From a virus: a stretch of DNA of 49,153 nt. The notes below the pieces were generated by a model that worked only from the letters and a program-made list of their open reading frames with translations, ran no database searches and was not told the origin of the DNA. The translations under genes and the position numbers were made by a program. Location of the stretch: positions 1-49,153 of the IMG/VR virus record IMGVR_UViG_3300050821_001314; one strand, 5' to 3'. Shown piece after piece: positions 1-9,038 of this stretch. Numbering within the stretch: position 1 is the first letter of the stretch; each line of letters opens with the position of its first letter.

Positions 1-97
1 GCCCAAATCATCCTGCCTGGATTGGAGTCCGCGAGCGTTCCTGAACCACGTTGCAACCAGTTCCGCATGAAGCTAAAGCGTTGCTCGAATTGGCTAC
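1..97. repeat. Left copy of 97-bp terminal direct repeat
   Basis: The first 97 bases are identical to the last 97 bases (49057-49153). The open frame on the minus strand continues unbroken across the join. This is the usual overlap left when a circular or circularly permuted genome is assembled linearly. It could instead be a short physical terminal repeat, but a P22-like packaging layout favours headful packaging, and the repeat lies inside a coding region. Confidence 0.95.
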
Positions 98-2381
98 CAG
101 TCTGCGGGCCTCCGGTTTCATCATCGAAGTACCGCCAGAAATTCATCGTGTTATTGCCAGTGAAAGAGAAACCTGGATTGCCCACATCTCCCAAACAGGC
201 TCCTGCCGTCGTAGTGCATACGCTTCGTGCGATGTAAAGCGTGTCCTCTTGCACGGGATCGGGGATTGCATACTTTAGAGCTGGGAAACCCATCGTGGCA
301 TCGACTACCGTGTTGTAATAATTATAGGACGTAGGCCGCGCGAGCATGTAGTGCTGAAAATATAGGAAATTATTCTGCGCGACTGTTGCGGTCTGAGTTC
401 CTGTGTGGAAGTTCCAATAGGTGTCGGTGATATAGTAGCGCGGGTAGCCGGTAACGTAAGACGTGAATGGCTCACTGTTGCATTGCGTTGAGCCTGTGGC
501 CGTACAAGTTGCTCCCCATTGCACAACGAAAGTCGTGGCACTTTTCGCTGGAGCGCCACCTGCACACCCACCGGAATTGTTGAAGGTGATAGTGGTACTG
601 GTGAAGCTCGCAACCGTGCATTGCACATAAGACTGAGCCGTGGGATTGACACCCGTGACGATTGTTACCGTCTCACCGTTCGCCAGGTTGCTCGTTCCGT
701 TTACGGTATAGACGTAATTTCCTGAGCCTCCACCTGAGACAACCGTATTGACGACGCGCGAAGGACAAGATGCTCCCGGTACGCAGTACTGATAGTTCTC
801 AATGCTATTTGCCCCGCCTGTTACTTCAAGCTGGTTCGGCTGAAGGCCGATGATGATTTCATTGTTGCTCGTGTTTGTAACGCCGGGCTGATATTCCAAA
901 GACTTCGGCCAGTAACCAGCGGCTTGGTAGACGCCGGTTTCAATTCCATTTGCGCCATCGTCTAAATCCGCCCAGCCGACCGGATAGATGGTTTGGGTTA
1001 GAATCGTGCTTGGATTAGGCGTATGGCTGCTGTCGTTATACTGTGTTCCGCTGAGGGATGCGTAACGGTTGTTGAAGGACGGGCCAGCACGAGCTACTTC
1101 TAACTGCACGCAATCGTCCCCGCCAACTTGTGCGCCGCAGTTCGGGTCATTGTTGATGTCCGGCACAGCCCCGCTGGTGGTGTAGCCAATCCATTCGTCT
1201 GCAAATTGTGCGGAAGAAATGGTTCCGGTGACAGGCGATGCGACATTATTTGTGCTGAGCTTATAATTACGCGAGGATGGCGAACCTAGATTGTCGGTCA
1301 GATGTAACTCTATCTGTTGCGCTTCCCTGTATGCGGTGTTTATCGACTGAGTACCCATGCTCGCGGGGATAGCATTGCGAATGGCAACGGAAGTCTTAGT
1401 GTCGGAATGATTAGCCCAAAAGTGCTGGCGTGTGCGCCATTGCAGGTAAATGTCCCCGCTAGAATTGACCAGATTGCCTTGGCACATCACCACCGAGCGA
1501 ACGGAGCCGTTTTCTTCGATGAAACATGTAGATGAATTGTCGTTAGCAGAAGTGTAGGTTGCTGTCAAATCGGAACCGCATACCGTGACTCCTGCATATA
1601 CTGTTCCGATAGGCCCAGAAGCATACGGCGCGGAAGTTCCAGAGACTCCGGGGACGCAAGAAATAGCGTTTATGCCGCCTGCCGAGTATCGCGTATGGCT
1701 CGGTCCTACGGCTACGATGCCGTCTGTCGCATCATGAATCCCTGCCGCAACGATGTGCGTCGAGCCTATTAGAACATCATGGAACAGGTCATAATTCGCT
1801 TTCTGGATGATGAAGGTTGCTGCCCCAGTCGTGACCGTGATGGTCGTTCCATTGTCCACGGCCATCGGAGTCGCCGCAACACAACTTCCTCCGGTGCATG
1901 TGACATTTCCACCGCCTGAAGTGACTTGCTTGACTGTGATGGAAGTATCGAAGCCTTGCGAACCAGTGCAAGAGCCAGGGAGTCCGGTCAGTTGGCATTC
2001 AGTGAACGAGCCTAACTGCGCGTCAGTCAGCACCCATTTCGCATGACCTGAAGGCCAACGAGCAGTGCAACGGAATTGCGCGGTTATCTGCGTCGAGCCG
2101 TTGAACAGGCCTATCAGAGTCGGGGCTTCCTCGTTCTGCGGAATCTGCGACCATCCTGACCCAGTGCCGCCAATGTTCGGGCAATCCATCGCATCTGCGT
2201 CGGGGATTCCCAGGCCGAAAGTAACAGGAGCGTTTGTGCGCGTGCCGGAAGGATAGACAGGCATCGCGCCCCACTCCGCAGGCTGCACGGTAATGTTGGT
2301 GATGGTCGTCTGCGCAAACGCAGGGAAGGCCAACAAGAACAGAATGATGGCCCACAAGAGAAGAATAAGAAGGCGTTTCAT
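1..2381 (-). CDS. Giant secreted polysaccharide-lyase-like protein, N-terminal part (continues at 49153)
   Basis: This holds residues 1 to about 793 of a 2,388-aa protein that runs off the left edge and resumes at the right edge. The ATG at 2381 overlaps the TAA of the preceding gene (TAATG). It opens with a Sec-type signal: MKRLL, a long hydrophobic core, then AFA-Q. The next region has a beta-sandwich look with the segment ARWPSGHAKWVL at about residues 100-115, which recalls the N-terminal domain of PcRGLX/YetA-type rhamnogalacturonan lyases. I checked long stretches codon by codon on the minus strand and found no stop. Virion tail protein or secreted depolymerase are both possible; the enzyme family is inference from short motifs. 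Confidence 0.85.
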   Translation of the reverse strand, partial: MKRLLILLLWAIILFLLAFPAFAQTTITNITVQPAEWGAMPVYPSGTRTNAPVTFGLGIPDADAMDCPNIGGTGSGWSQIPQNEEAPTLIGLFNGSTQITAQFRCTARWPSGHAKWVLTDAQLGSFTECQLTGLPGSCTGSQGFDTSITVKQVTSGGGNVTCTGGSCVAATPMAVDNGTTITVTTGAATFIIQKANYDLFHDVLIGSTHIVAAGIHDATDGIVAVGPSHTRYSAGGINAISCVPGVSGTSAPYASGPIGTVYAGVTVCGSDLTATYTSANDNSSTCFIEENGSVRSVVMCQGNLVNSSGDIYLQWRTRQHFWANHSDTKTSVAIRNAIPASMGTQSINTAYREAQQIELHLTDNLGSPSSRNYKLSTNNVASPVTGTISSAQFADEWIGYTTSGAVPDINNDPNCGAQVGGDDCVQLEVARAGPSFNNRYASLSGTQYNDSSHTPNPSTILTQTIYPVGWADLDDGANGIETGVYQAAGYWPKSLEYQPGVTNTSNNEIIIGLQPNQLEVTGGANSIENYQYCVPGASCPSRVVNTVVSGGGSGNYVYTVNGTSNLANGETVTIVTGVNPTAQSYVQCTVASFTSTTITFNNSGGCAGGAPAKSATTFVVQWGATCTATGSTQCNSEPFTSYVTGYPRYYITDTYWNFHTGTQTATVAQNNFLYFQHYMLARPTSYNYYNTVVDATMGFPALKYAIPDPVQEDTLYIARSVCTTTAGACLGDVGNPGFSFTGNNTMNFWRYFDDETGGPQTGSQFEQRFSFMRNWLQRGSGTLADSNPGRMIW

Positions 2382-4345
2382 TATTGGTAGAGGATTCCCC
2401 AGTTCAAGGATGCGGATGTCCCAGTCCCGCCGCCGATGGCAAATTCCACGTAATATAAATCTCCCGCAGCTACGGAAAAAGACAACCCTGTCGCCGTACA
2501 GGTAGTCGTGGTCGATACGCTGGTCGTTACTTGGCATTGAGTGCTGGTGCTCGCAGTAGCGTCTACTAAAGTAAAAGTTAGGTTAACCGTCGCGCTGGCC
2601 TGTGCCGCGCTGAGATTCCATCGAATTGCAGTAACTGTGAAGGCTCTTGCTGCCACGCTTTCAATCGCAGCAGCGGTGGTGTTACTTGCTTGCGGTCCGC
2701 CAAAAGCATTGTGCGAGTTATTGGTCGTTGACCAGGTAATCGCTGAGGTGCTGCCCCCCATTAAAGCACTAGCTATCCCAGTTCCTGCATTCGCTATAAC
2801 GAAGGCATCCGTAGCAATCTTTGTTGTGTTGTCCGCTACGGATTGGGTTGTTGCGGTGGCCCCGTTTGGTAGAGCGATGGTACTAGAAAGCTGTGTTCCC
2901 GTGATGGTCGCGTTGGTTATGTCGGCAGCCACTACGGCGGATGACGTACACGCCTGAGTCAAACCTGCAAAGTGACAGAGCCCTACGCCGGGAGAGGCCG
3001 CAGTGACCACGTTCGATGGATTTACGGAAAACTGAGCGTAAGTAAAAGCGCTACCCGCTGGGCCGATGCTCGTAATGCTAGAAGTAAGCAGCCAGCTTGT
3101 GGTCGCGTTGGCGGTACCACTCTGAACCGGAATCGCTCCAGTGTTGTTCACGTCTGATGGCTGGTCGTAATCAAGGGCGCGAGTGAAGACAGGAGATACC
3201 GCTACGTTTCCCACGATGGTTGCCGTATAGATTCCGTTCTGTGTCGCGTCCGTTTGATTCTTCAACAGAACGCGCTGCCCAATGGTGTTGATAGCAATGC
3301 CGTCGAGGGTGAAAGCGCCCGTTGCGGTGACGGTGAAAGTGTCTCCGATGCCGCCCGCGACTGACGTATAAGTCCCTGTAATATTTGCGGTGGATGCGGC
3401 CAGTACTGCCACGGCAGGATTAACCGCTGCGATGGCGTTGGTTATTGCCGTGGTAACGTATTGCGTGCTCGCCGCTTTGGTGCTGGCGTCGCTGGCTGCT
3501 TGGGTCGTAGTGAGGAGCGAAGTCGCTCCAGTAAAGTCCTGTGCTCCCGTGGTGTACGTATTGCCCTGTCCTGTCCCCACGCAAGTTGCGCATGCGACCA
3601 CCGGAGTTGTCGTCGGATTCGTGGTGCTGAGTAATCCCGTTCCGCTTACATTTGTAACCGTGCCTGTCCCCGGAGTTATCGTGTGGCATCCAAACCCCGT
3701 TCCCGATGTCCAGATTAGGGCGCTGGTAGTGGCGCTGCATGAAGGAAGGGGTAAGTCTGAAGGCGTTGTAGCGGTCAACGCCCCCAGAACGGTGTTTGCA
3801 GTCTGTGTGGCAAGCGCGGCCTGTAGCGTTCCGCTGGTTGTCACTGCCGTGGATGGCGTTGCGCTCAGAACGGTGCCATCTCCGGTGAAGGTCACGCTGG
3901 TTACTGTTCCGCTGCCACCACCGCCACCACCGCCTCCTAACAGCGCGGTGTCGATAGCATTCGATGCGTTCAGTGCCACCACTGCCGTGCCGCTAGTATA
4001 AGCCGAGCAGCGCACTCTGAAGACTTGCGCTCCTGGTACGTTGCACGTCCACGTCCCTGCTGCCGTCGTGCTCGTAACCGCAGTGGTAGAGTTAGGCGGA
4101 ACGCAGTTCACTGAGGATTTGTTAGCTTCCGTGCCGTCTGCGAGGACTTCAAATTGCAGCGTAGCCGAGAAGGTTCCGGAGATAGTGAACGTCACGCTTC
4201 CGGTATTTGTGGTGCTGAGTTGAATTACTGCGCAAGCTCCTGCCGTCGTACAGCTTGAGCCTGCCGCCGTGATGTTCTGCCCCTGCGCACGCCATCCGCC
4301 TACCAGCAGCAGAAAGGTGAGCAGGATTAAGTGTCTTTTGTGCAT
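2381..4345 (-). CDS. Secreted tail-fibre-like protein with poly-Gly hinge
   Basis: A 654-aa protein starting at the ATG at 4345, preceded by AGGAGG at ideal spacing; a longer upstream frame is a shadow of the neighbour. Residues 1-23 form a Sec signal (MHKRH, hydrophobic core, AQG-Q). Low-complexity Thr/Ser/Ala beta repeats follow, with an eight-glycine run near residues 136-145 and then a GTVTSVTF-type repeat, which is typical of phage tail fibres. The C-terminal 110 residues look like a compact beta domain ending in WGILYQ. It sits between the tailspike-like gene upstream (stop 8 nt before this ATG) and the giant gene downstream. It is probably a receptor-binding or adhesin protein; no catalytic motif is visible. 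The signal peptide is odd for a virion component. Confidence 0.8.
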   Translation of the reverse strand: MHKRHLILLTFLLLVGGWRAQGQNITAAGSSCTTAGACAVIQLSTTNTGSVTFTISGTFSATLQFEVLADGTEANKSSVNCVPPNSTTAVTSTTAAGTWTCNVPGAQVFRVRCSAYTSGTAVVALNASNAIDTALLGGGGGGGGSGTVTSVTFTGDGTVLSATPSTAVTTSGTLQAALATQTANTVLGALTATTPSDLPLPSCSATTSALIWTSGTGFGCHTITPGTGTVTNVSGTGLLSTTNPTTTPVVACATCVGTGQGNTYTTGAQDFTGATSLLTTTQAASDASTKAASTQYVTTAITNAIAAVNPAVAVLAASTANITGTYTSVAGGIGDTFTVTATGAFTLDGIAINTIGQRVLLKNQTDATQNGIYTATIVGNVAVSPVFTRALDYDQPSDVNNTGAIPVQSGTANATTSWLLTSSITSIGPAGSAFTYAQFSVNPSNVVTAASPGVGLCHFAGLTQACTSSAVVAADITNATITGTQLSSTIALPNGATATTQSVADNTTKIATDAFVIANAGTGIASALMGGSTSAITWSTTNNSHNAFGGPQASNTTAAAIESVAARAFTVTAIRWNLSAAQASATVNLTFTLVDATASTSTQCQVTTSVSTTTTCTATGLSFSVAAGDLYYVEFAIGGGTGTSASLNWGILYQ

Positions 4346-4353
4346 CGAGCCTC

Positions 4354-7300
4354 CTATTTGTTGATAAGAACAGTTGCAGTCGCGCCGGAGCCAGTTCCGC
4401 TCACATCTCCAATCACGATACCAGCATATTCTCCGGCAGTGCAGGCGGTTGACCCATTGTCGTGCGCAAATCCGATTGTTCCAGTAGAAGCCGGTGGTCC
4501 GCAGGCTACGTCTCCCACTACCGGAGTGCCGTCGAATATCAGCGTGAACTGTCCAGCGGTTCCAACGAAAATCTGCGTACCTGTGCCACCGACAGTCTCT
4601 GCCTCGCCGACGATATTGTTGGCCGCGAGCGGGCATGCTGCGACTTGATACGCCGTCGTCGTCATGCAAACCACTTCATGAGCGTTCGACAGTGCGGAAG
4701 CGACGGTGAAGGATTGGAGCATCTTCGCGTGACCCTGCTTGCCCCCGGCTGTGGAGTTCCCTGCCTCCACTACTGCATCACCCGCGTTGGAACTGCCACT
4801 TGTTGAGGCGTTCGACCCGCCAGTTAAGTTGGCGGCCCCAGCGGAGAACGCTCCCGAACCGCCAGTAACGTTACCGCCCGTGGCGGTGAATGTGCCCTGC
4901 GTTGCGCCACTGTTTATGCCAGACTGAATGGTCACGTTAGTCGCGGCCAGTAGAGCTTTGATGGCTCCAGCATTGAAGTTCAGGCCGGGGAAGCTGATGG
5001 AGGTTGCGCCGGAAGTTCCGCTATGGACTAAAGTAAGAGTGCTGGTTCCATTCGTTCCGGCACCGATAATATCATTCCATCCCCACGAATCCGCTGCGTA
5101 AGCCGAAACACCTGTCTGATAGACTCCTTCGACAAAGACGCCCGGAGAACTAGCCACCGCGCTTGCTACGGGAGTTTGGGTGATTATATCTCCGTTTACA
5201 TCCGTCACGACGTTCGGTGAACCTGTCAGCGCATTGCTTGTGCCTGACGTGGAGTAGTAAGGGATTTGATACTGCGGAGAAGAAACAATCGTATTCCCCC
5301 CAGCGGTAAAAGTTTGGGGGTTTAGAATTAATGCAGCCGTGGGGGATGTTATAACCTTAGCGCAAGTTAGTACTCCTGCAACTAAGTCGTTGGCAACCAA
5401 TGAAACATAGCTACTCCCGTTTGATTTATAGAGACCCAATGTTCCGATTCCATTCGCATTTATGGTCGCCCCGCTAGTCGTATTATTGTTAGTAGGAACC
5501 CAGCAGAAGTCCATTCCCGTAACATAAGAAGTAGGTCCAGGTGATAGCGTCACTGTCTGCGCATTCGCTGTCCCTCCACCGACTCCGTAGTAATTCGGGC
5601 TATAGTCTTGCGTGCCGATGGCTCCGCCCATTGCTACGTTCCAGTTGGCATTATCGGGAGACCAGATTGTGGAGAGCTTGCCTGCTGGAATCTTGAGCGT
5701 TGAACCGGAGCAGTAAGGTGAATTATCAACGCAGGTGAAAGTACTAGTGGTCGTGGTGATAGTGTCTAAAGCTGTCCCCGTATTTGAGATGCTGAGGTAG
5801 AAATTGCTTGCAAATCCCGCGCTCCCTGCTTGCGGCAGCGTGTCGGTCATTGCTGTCGATGCGCCGCGTGTCACGATGCAGGAAAAGTCTGAGGCTACAT
5901 ACGGATAGCTCGCAGAGCTTCCCGAACCTCCGGGGCATTGCCCAGCCGTGGTTGTCAGCAGCGTACCGCTATTCGCACCGTTTACTAGAACTCTGGGTAC
6001 TGGCGTTAGATTCGCTACGCCGGGAGAGCAGCCTGCCGTTACGGCGCGAGGAGGAGAGCTTGCATCAGTGCAAAGGCCGGAAGAAGTTGACCACGCCGCG
6101 TCAGTGATGAAAGAAGCAAGGAAATTCCCAACCACCATCCCGCAAACTCCCCCGGCATGGGTAAGGCAGCGCCAGTTGTCGCTCATGTCATACCATTGCC
6201 GGTCCTGAAAAATAGCTGGAGCGGGAGGTGGCGTGCTCAGGTTATTGGGTATGGAATCCGTATAGGCCGGGCAGCCTGTAGTACTCGCGCTTGACCCTTC
6301 GCAATATACTTGCGGATAGAATCCTGCCGGGTCCATCAGGCCGTTACCGATGGCCCCAACTGGGTTCATATCGAAGTGAACCGGGCCTCGCAGGCCATTA
6401 GTCGATAGATTATTGAACATGTACACGGGCGCGGTAAAGTCCACTACCCTGGTATCCCGAAATGTCCAATCGTTCACGTAAGTTCCGGTCGCTATGGCGA
6501 AATCCTTGCCAACAAGTCCTTCTGAGAGGACATCATCGAATACGACATCCCCATCAGACGGCACGCCCGCGTTGTTCACGACAACAGAACTATTTCCACC
6601 GATAAATGAATGCTCGAAGGTAATCATATTGAAATTCGTGAAGGTTAGATTCGCAGGCCCAGACCAGGAAGAGTATTCAGACCGGAAGCCAAACCCCGAT
6701 ACCTGACTGGAACTGGACGCATCCGCTAGGTAAGCTGCCCCGGAGGAATTGTTGTTGATGACGCACTTGCTGAATATCTCCCACGTCGAGCCAGCGCCGG
6801 AATTGTCATGCGAGTGAATAACCGCTGTCGTGCTAAAACCCTCAAGGTCGATGCCCTCGAAATAGACTTGCGTTACTCCGTTCAAGTCAACCAGAGGAGC
6901 AGACTGAGTGGTTGGGTTCGTCCAACTAACCGAAGGAGCATATAGGAAACTGCCGGATAACCCCTGAAAACTTCCCGAATGTCCGATGAAGGCTGACTGG
7001 TTGCCAGGAACTACCGTGTTGCCGCAAAGCCCGCTGTCGAATACCGAAACAATCCATCCATGCGTTCCTGTGGGAATGTTGATGGTTGAAAACTTATAGC
7101 ATCCTGTGGAGTGAGGAAAATACACGGTTCCACCGCCGCCTGTGCCTGTGGCGTTCAAGTCAGCAGCGGCTTGAGCATAGGCTGCGTTGATAGCTGCTGT
7201 GTCATCGGTAACGCCATCACCATGCGCTCCCCATGCTGTCACGTCGTACCACGGCTGCCCGCTCTTGACTCGCAAGTTTCCAGGTATTGAAAGAACTGGA

Positions 7301-8049
7301 GGAGTTGCACCGTAAGTATAAATAAGACCTGAGGGGCCGATGAAAACTCCAGAGCCGTTTACTTGGACGTTCGTATCAACCCCACCTGGAGTCCCACCGC
7401 CTCCTCCACCTCCGCCTAACGGGTATTGGTCTGCGTAAACCAGCGTCTGAATGGTAGAAGAATAGACTTGAACGGTGTACGGATTTGATGCCACGTATGC
7501 GTAAAAATACCCGTTGCCGTTCGTCTGTACGGGGTTGGGCAGGGCGCTCGTTGTTACTGTTCCCCCTGTTATGTAGCTGCCGGGATTAGAGAATACGTTG
7601 GCAATCGTTACGTTCAGCCCTGAGACGGAAGCTACGAGCCAGACGCCGTTATATCCAGACGGGCTTGCTCCCGTGATAGAAATGTAAGAGCCTGCCACAA
7701 CATCAGAAGGAACTATGGCTAGCGCGAAGGTAATCTGTTGCACCGCATAGGAAGCTCCGGTTAGAGATGTCGTATTTGTGCTCGGGGCGTTGTACAGAGT
7801 CGCAAGCGGAGTGCAGGGCTGAGAAGTCAACGTGGCTGGCTGCGAGCAGATGGCAACATTCGCTCCGGCTACCGCAGCGCCGAGAGGAGTCTGTACCGTT
7901 CCTTGCAATCGGAAAACGGGCTGTTGCCCGAAGGCGGCAGATGGGCATAACATGGCAAGCAGAAAGGAGATTACTGTGACCATCCTCTTAATCGTGCTGA
8001 TTGCTTTCTTCTTGTCGCCGCAGTTAGATAAGCTCGGGTTGTAACTCAT
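4354..8049 (-). CDS. Tailspike-like protein with pectate-lyase-type beta-helix
   Basis: A 1,231-aa protein whose ATG overlaps the preceding stop (ATGA). A hydrophobic stretch at about residues 23-42 ending AFG-QQ looks like a Sec signal, preceded by a Lys-rich segment. An Ig/CarboxypepD-like region (LQGTVQTPLGAAVAGANV) follows, then an eight-glycine hinge near residue 210. A right-handed beta-helix of the Pectate_lyase_3 type starts near residue 268 with the hallmark WGAHGDGVTDDTAAI and runs to about residue 640. The C-terminal half has Gly/Ser/Thr-rich fibre repeats and a final beta domain. In P22-like phages the last structural gene is the tailspike depolymerase, so position and fold agree. 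The specific polysaccharide cannot be read from sequence. Confidence 0.85.
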   Translation of the reverse strand: MSYNPSLSNCGDKKKAISTIKRMVTVISFLLAMLCPSAAFGQQPVFRLQGTVQTPLGAAVAGANVAICSQPATLTSQPCTPLATLYNAPSTNTTSLTGASYAVQQITFALAIVPSDVVAGSYISITGASPSGYNGVWLVASVSGLNVTIANVFSNPGSYITGGTVTTSALPNPVQTNGNGYFYAYVASNPYTVQVYSSTIQTLVYADQYPLGGGGGGGGTPGGVDTNVQVNGSGVFIGPSGLIYTYGATPPVLSIPGNLRVKSGQPWYDVTAWGAHGDGVTDDTAAINAAYAQAAADLNATGTGGGGTVYFPHSTGCYKFSTINIPTGTHGWIVSVFDSGLCGNTVVPGNQSAFIGHSGSFQGLSGSFLYAPSVSWTNPTTQSAPLVDLNGVTQVYFEGIDLEGFSTTAVIHSHDNSGAGSTWEIFSKCVINNNSSGAAYLADASSSSQVSGFGFRSEYSSWSGPANLTFTNFNMITFEHSFIGGNSSVVVNNAGVPSDGDVVFDDVLSEGLVGKDFAIATGTYVNDWTFRDTRVVDFTAPVYMFNNLSTNGLRGPVHFDMNPVGAIGNGLMDPAGFYPQVYCEGSSASTTGCPAYTDSIPNNLSTPPPAPAIFQDRQWYDMSDNWRCLTHAGGVCGMVVGNFLASFITDAAWSTSSGLCTDASSPPRAVTAGCSPGVANLTPVPRVLVNGANSGTLLTTTAGQCPGGSGSSASYPYVASDFSCIVTRGASTAMTDTLPQAGSAGFASNFYLSISNTGTALDTITTTTSTFTCVDNSPYCSGSTLKIPAGKLSTIWSPDNANWNVAMGGAIGTQDYSPNYYGVGGGTANAQTVTLSPGPTSYVTGMDFCWVPTNNNTTSGATINANGIGTLGLYKSNGSSYVSLVANDLVAGVLTCAKVITSPTAALILNPQTFTAGGNTIVSSPQYQIPYYSTSGTSNALTGSPNVVTDVNGDIITQTPVASAVASSPGVFVEGVYQTGVSAYAADSWGWNDIIGAGTNGTSTLTLVHSGTSGATSISFPGLNFNAGAIKALLAATNVTIQSGINSGATQGTFTATGGNVTGGSGAFSAGAANLTGGSNASTSGSSNAGDAVVEAGNSTAGGKQGHAKMLQSFTVASALSNAHEVVCMTTTAYQVAACPLAANNIVGEAETVGGTGTQIFVGTAGQFTLIFDGTPVVGDVACGPPASTGTIGFAHDNGSTACTAGEYAGIVIGDVSGTGSGATATVLINK

Positions 8050-9038
8050 TCGTCGTCATCCTTCTTCGGGAACTTGGTTATCTCCCGCGGCCTTGGATAC
8101 TCCGCTTCCTGTGTCGCAGTCGGAAATCTCGGTACTTTCCTTCCTTCCATTGGAGTCATACCGCCTGCGAAGTCCATTCCTCGACGGCTGGCGTTCTTCT
8201 TGGCTAAATCTCCCAGAACGTCACGGGTGTTGAATTCACCCGGCGTTAGAACCATCCGGCCTGCTGGTCTGGTTGCTGAAGTTTCTAGTGCATTCGGCAT
8301 CCCCGTAGCTGAAGGGATAGACGATTTCGGAAACTTCGATGGGATTTTGGAAAATTCTCCGTAAGGATTTGGATGCTCAGGCAGGAGCATATCCGCTAGA
8401 CTAGGCCCTAGAAGTGTTCCGGCAACAGCGCCTGGGCCACCTGCGGTCATCCCTCCGACTCCTGCGCCAGTCGCACGACTAAGCGCCCTAACTGAAGGTT
8501 TTAATTTACCCGTCTCCTGCATGCGAGTCGCTTCACCGAGAGCATCAGGGATTCCGCCAATCTTGCCAGCAACCTTTGGTATCCAATGTGATGAAGTGGC
8601 GGCGACTGCTGGAGGAATTGATTGCCCTATGATTCCTGCCATGTCTCCACGGCTCGCGGCATCTTCCATACCCGGAGCGTTTATTCCCAAACCCTCTCCA
8701 AGTCCCGCGACCGCTCGATATGGTACGCTGCGCCCTTGTGCCTTACGAATGGCGTCATCCCCTGCAATGCGAGCGCCGCTTGCCATAGCAGAACCAGCGT
8801 CAGGCATTCCCGAAGTCATTCCACCAACGAGTCCTTTAGTGGCATCCCAGAGGCCAGAACCTAGACGTTTCCATGCGGGAGTGGTATTTGTTTCTTTTAC
8901 TGCATTTTCTATCGAATTGTTCGCAGTAGTCGGAGCTGGCCCTGCCGGTTTTGCAGGTTGCGCCTTCTCGTCTTCCCACTTAATCTCAGGCAGTGGAGCT
9001 TTCTTTTCGTCTTCCCAAGTTATCGCTGCGCTGCTCAT
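8046..9038 (-). CDS. Putative internal virion (ejection) protein
   Basis: A 330-aa protein linked to both neighbours by ATGA overlaps. The N-terminus carries the repeated peptide ITWEDEK / IKWEDEK, then a Pro/Ala-rich linker. A long Gly/Ala-rich region follows with helices of glycine-zipper character (residues about 70-210), and the C-terminus is charged and disordered (KKDDDE). I recognise no enzyme motif. It lies where P22-like phages encode their ejection proteins (gp7, gp20, gp16), just before the tailspike, and Gly/Ala-rich amphipathic composition fits a protein that enters membranes during DNA delivery. The role is inferred from position and composition. Confidence 0.65.
   Translation of the reverse strand: MSSAAITWEDEKKAPLPEIKWEDEKAQPAKPAGPAPTTANNSIENAVKETNTTPAWKRLGSGLWDATKGLVGGMTSGMPDAGSAMASGARIAGDDAIRKAQGRSVPYRAVAGLGEGLGINAPGMEDAASRGDMAGIIGQSIPPAVAATSSHWIPKVAGKIGGIPDALGEATRMQETGKLKPSVRALSRATGAGVGGMTAGGPGAVAGTLLGPSLADMLLPEHPNPYGEFSKIPSKFPKSSIPSATGMPNALETSATRPAGRMVLTPGEFNTRDVLGDLAKKNASRRGMDFAGGMTPMEGRKVPRFPTATQEAEYPRPREITKFPKKDDDE

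Noticed and set aside
3390-4001. A 203-codon open frame on the plus strand, rich in Val/Ala/Pro
   Set aside because: It is the mirror of the Thr/Ser/Gly repeats of the fibre-like gene on the minus strand; poly-Gly codons read as poly-Pro. No ribosome site.
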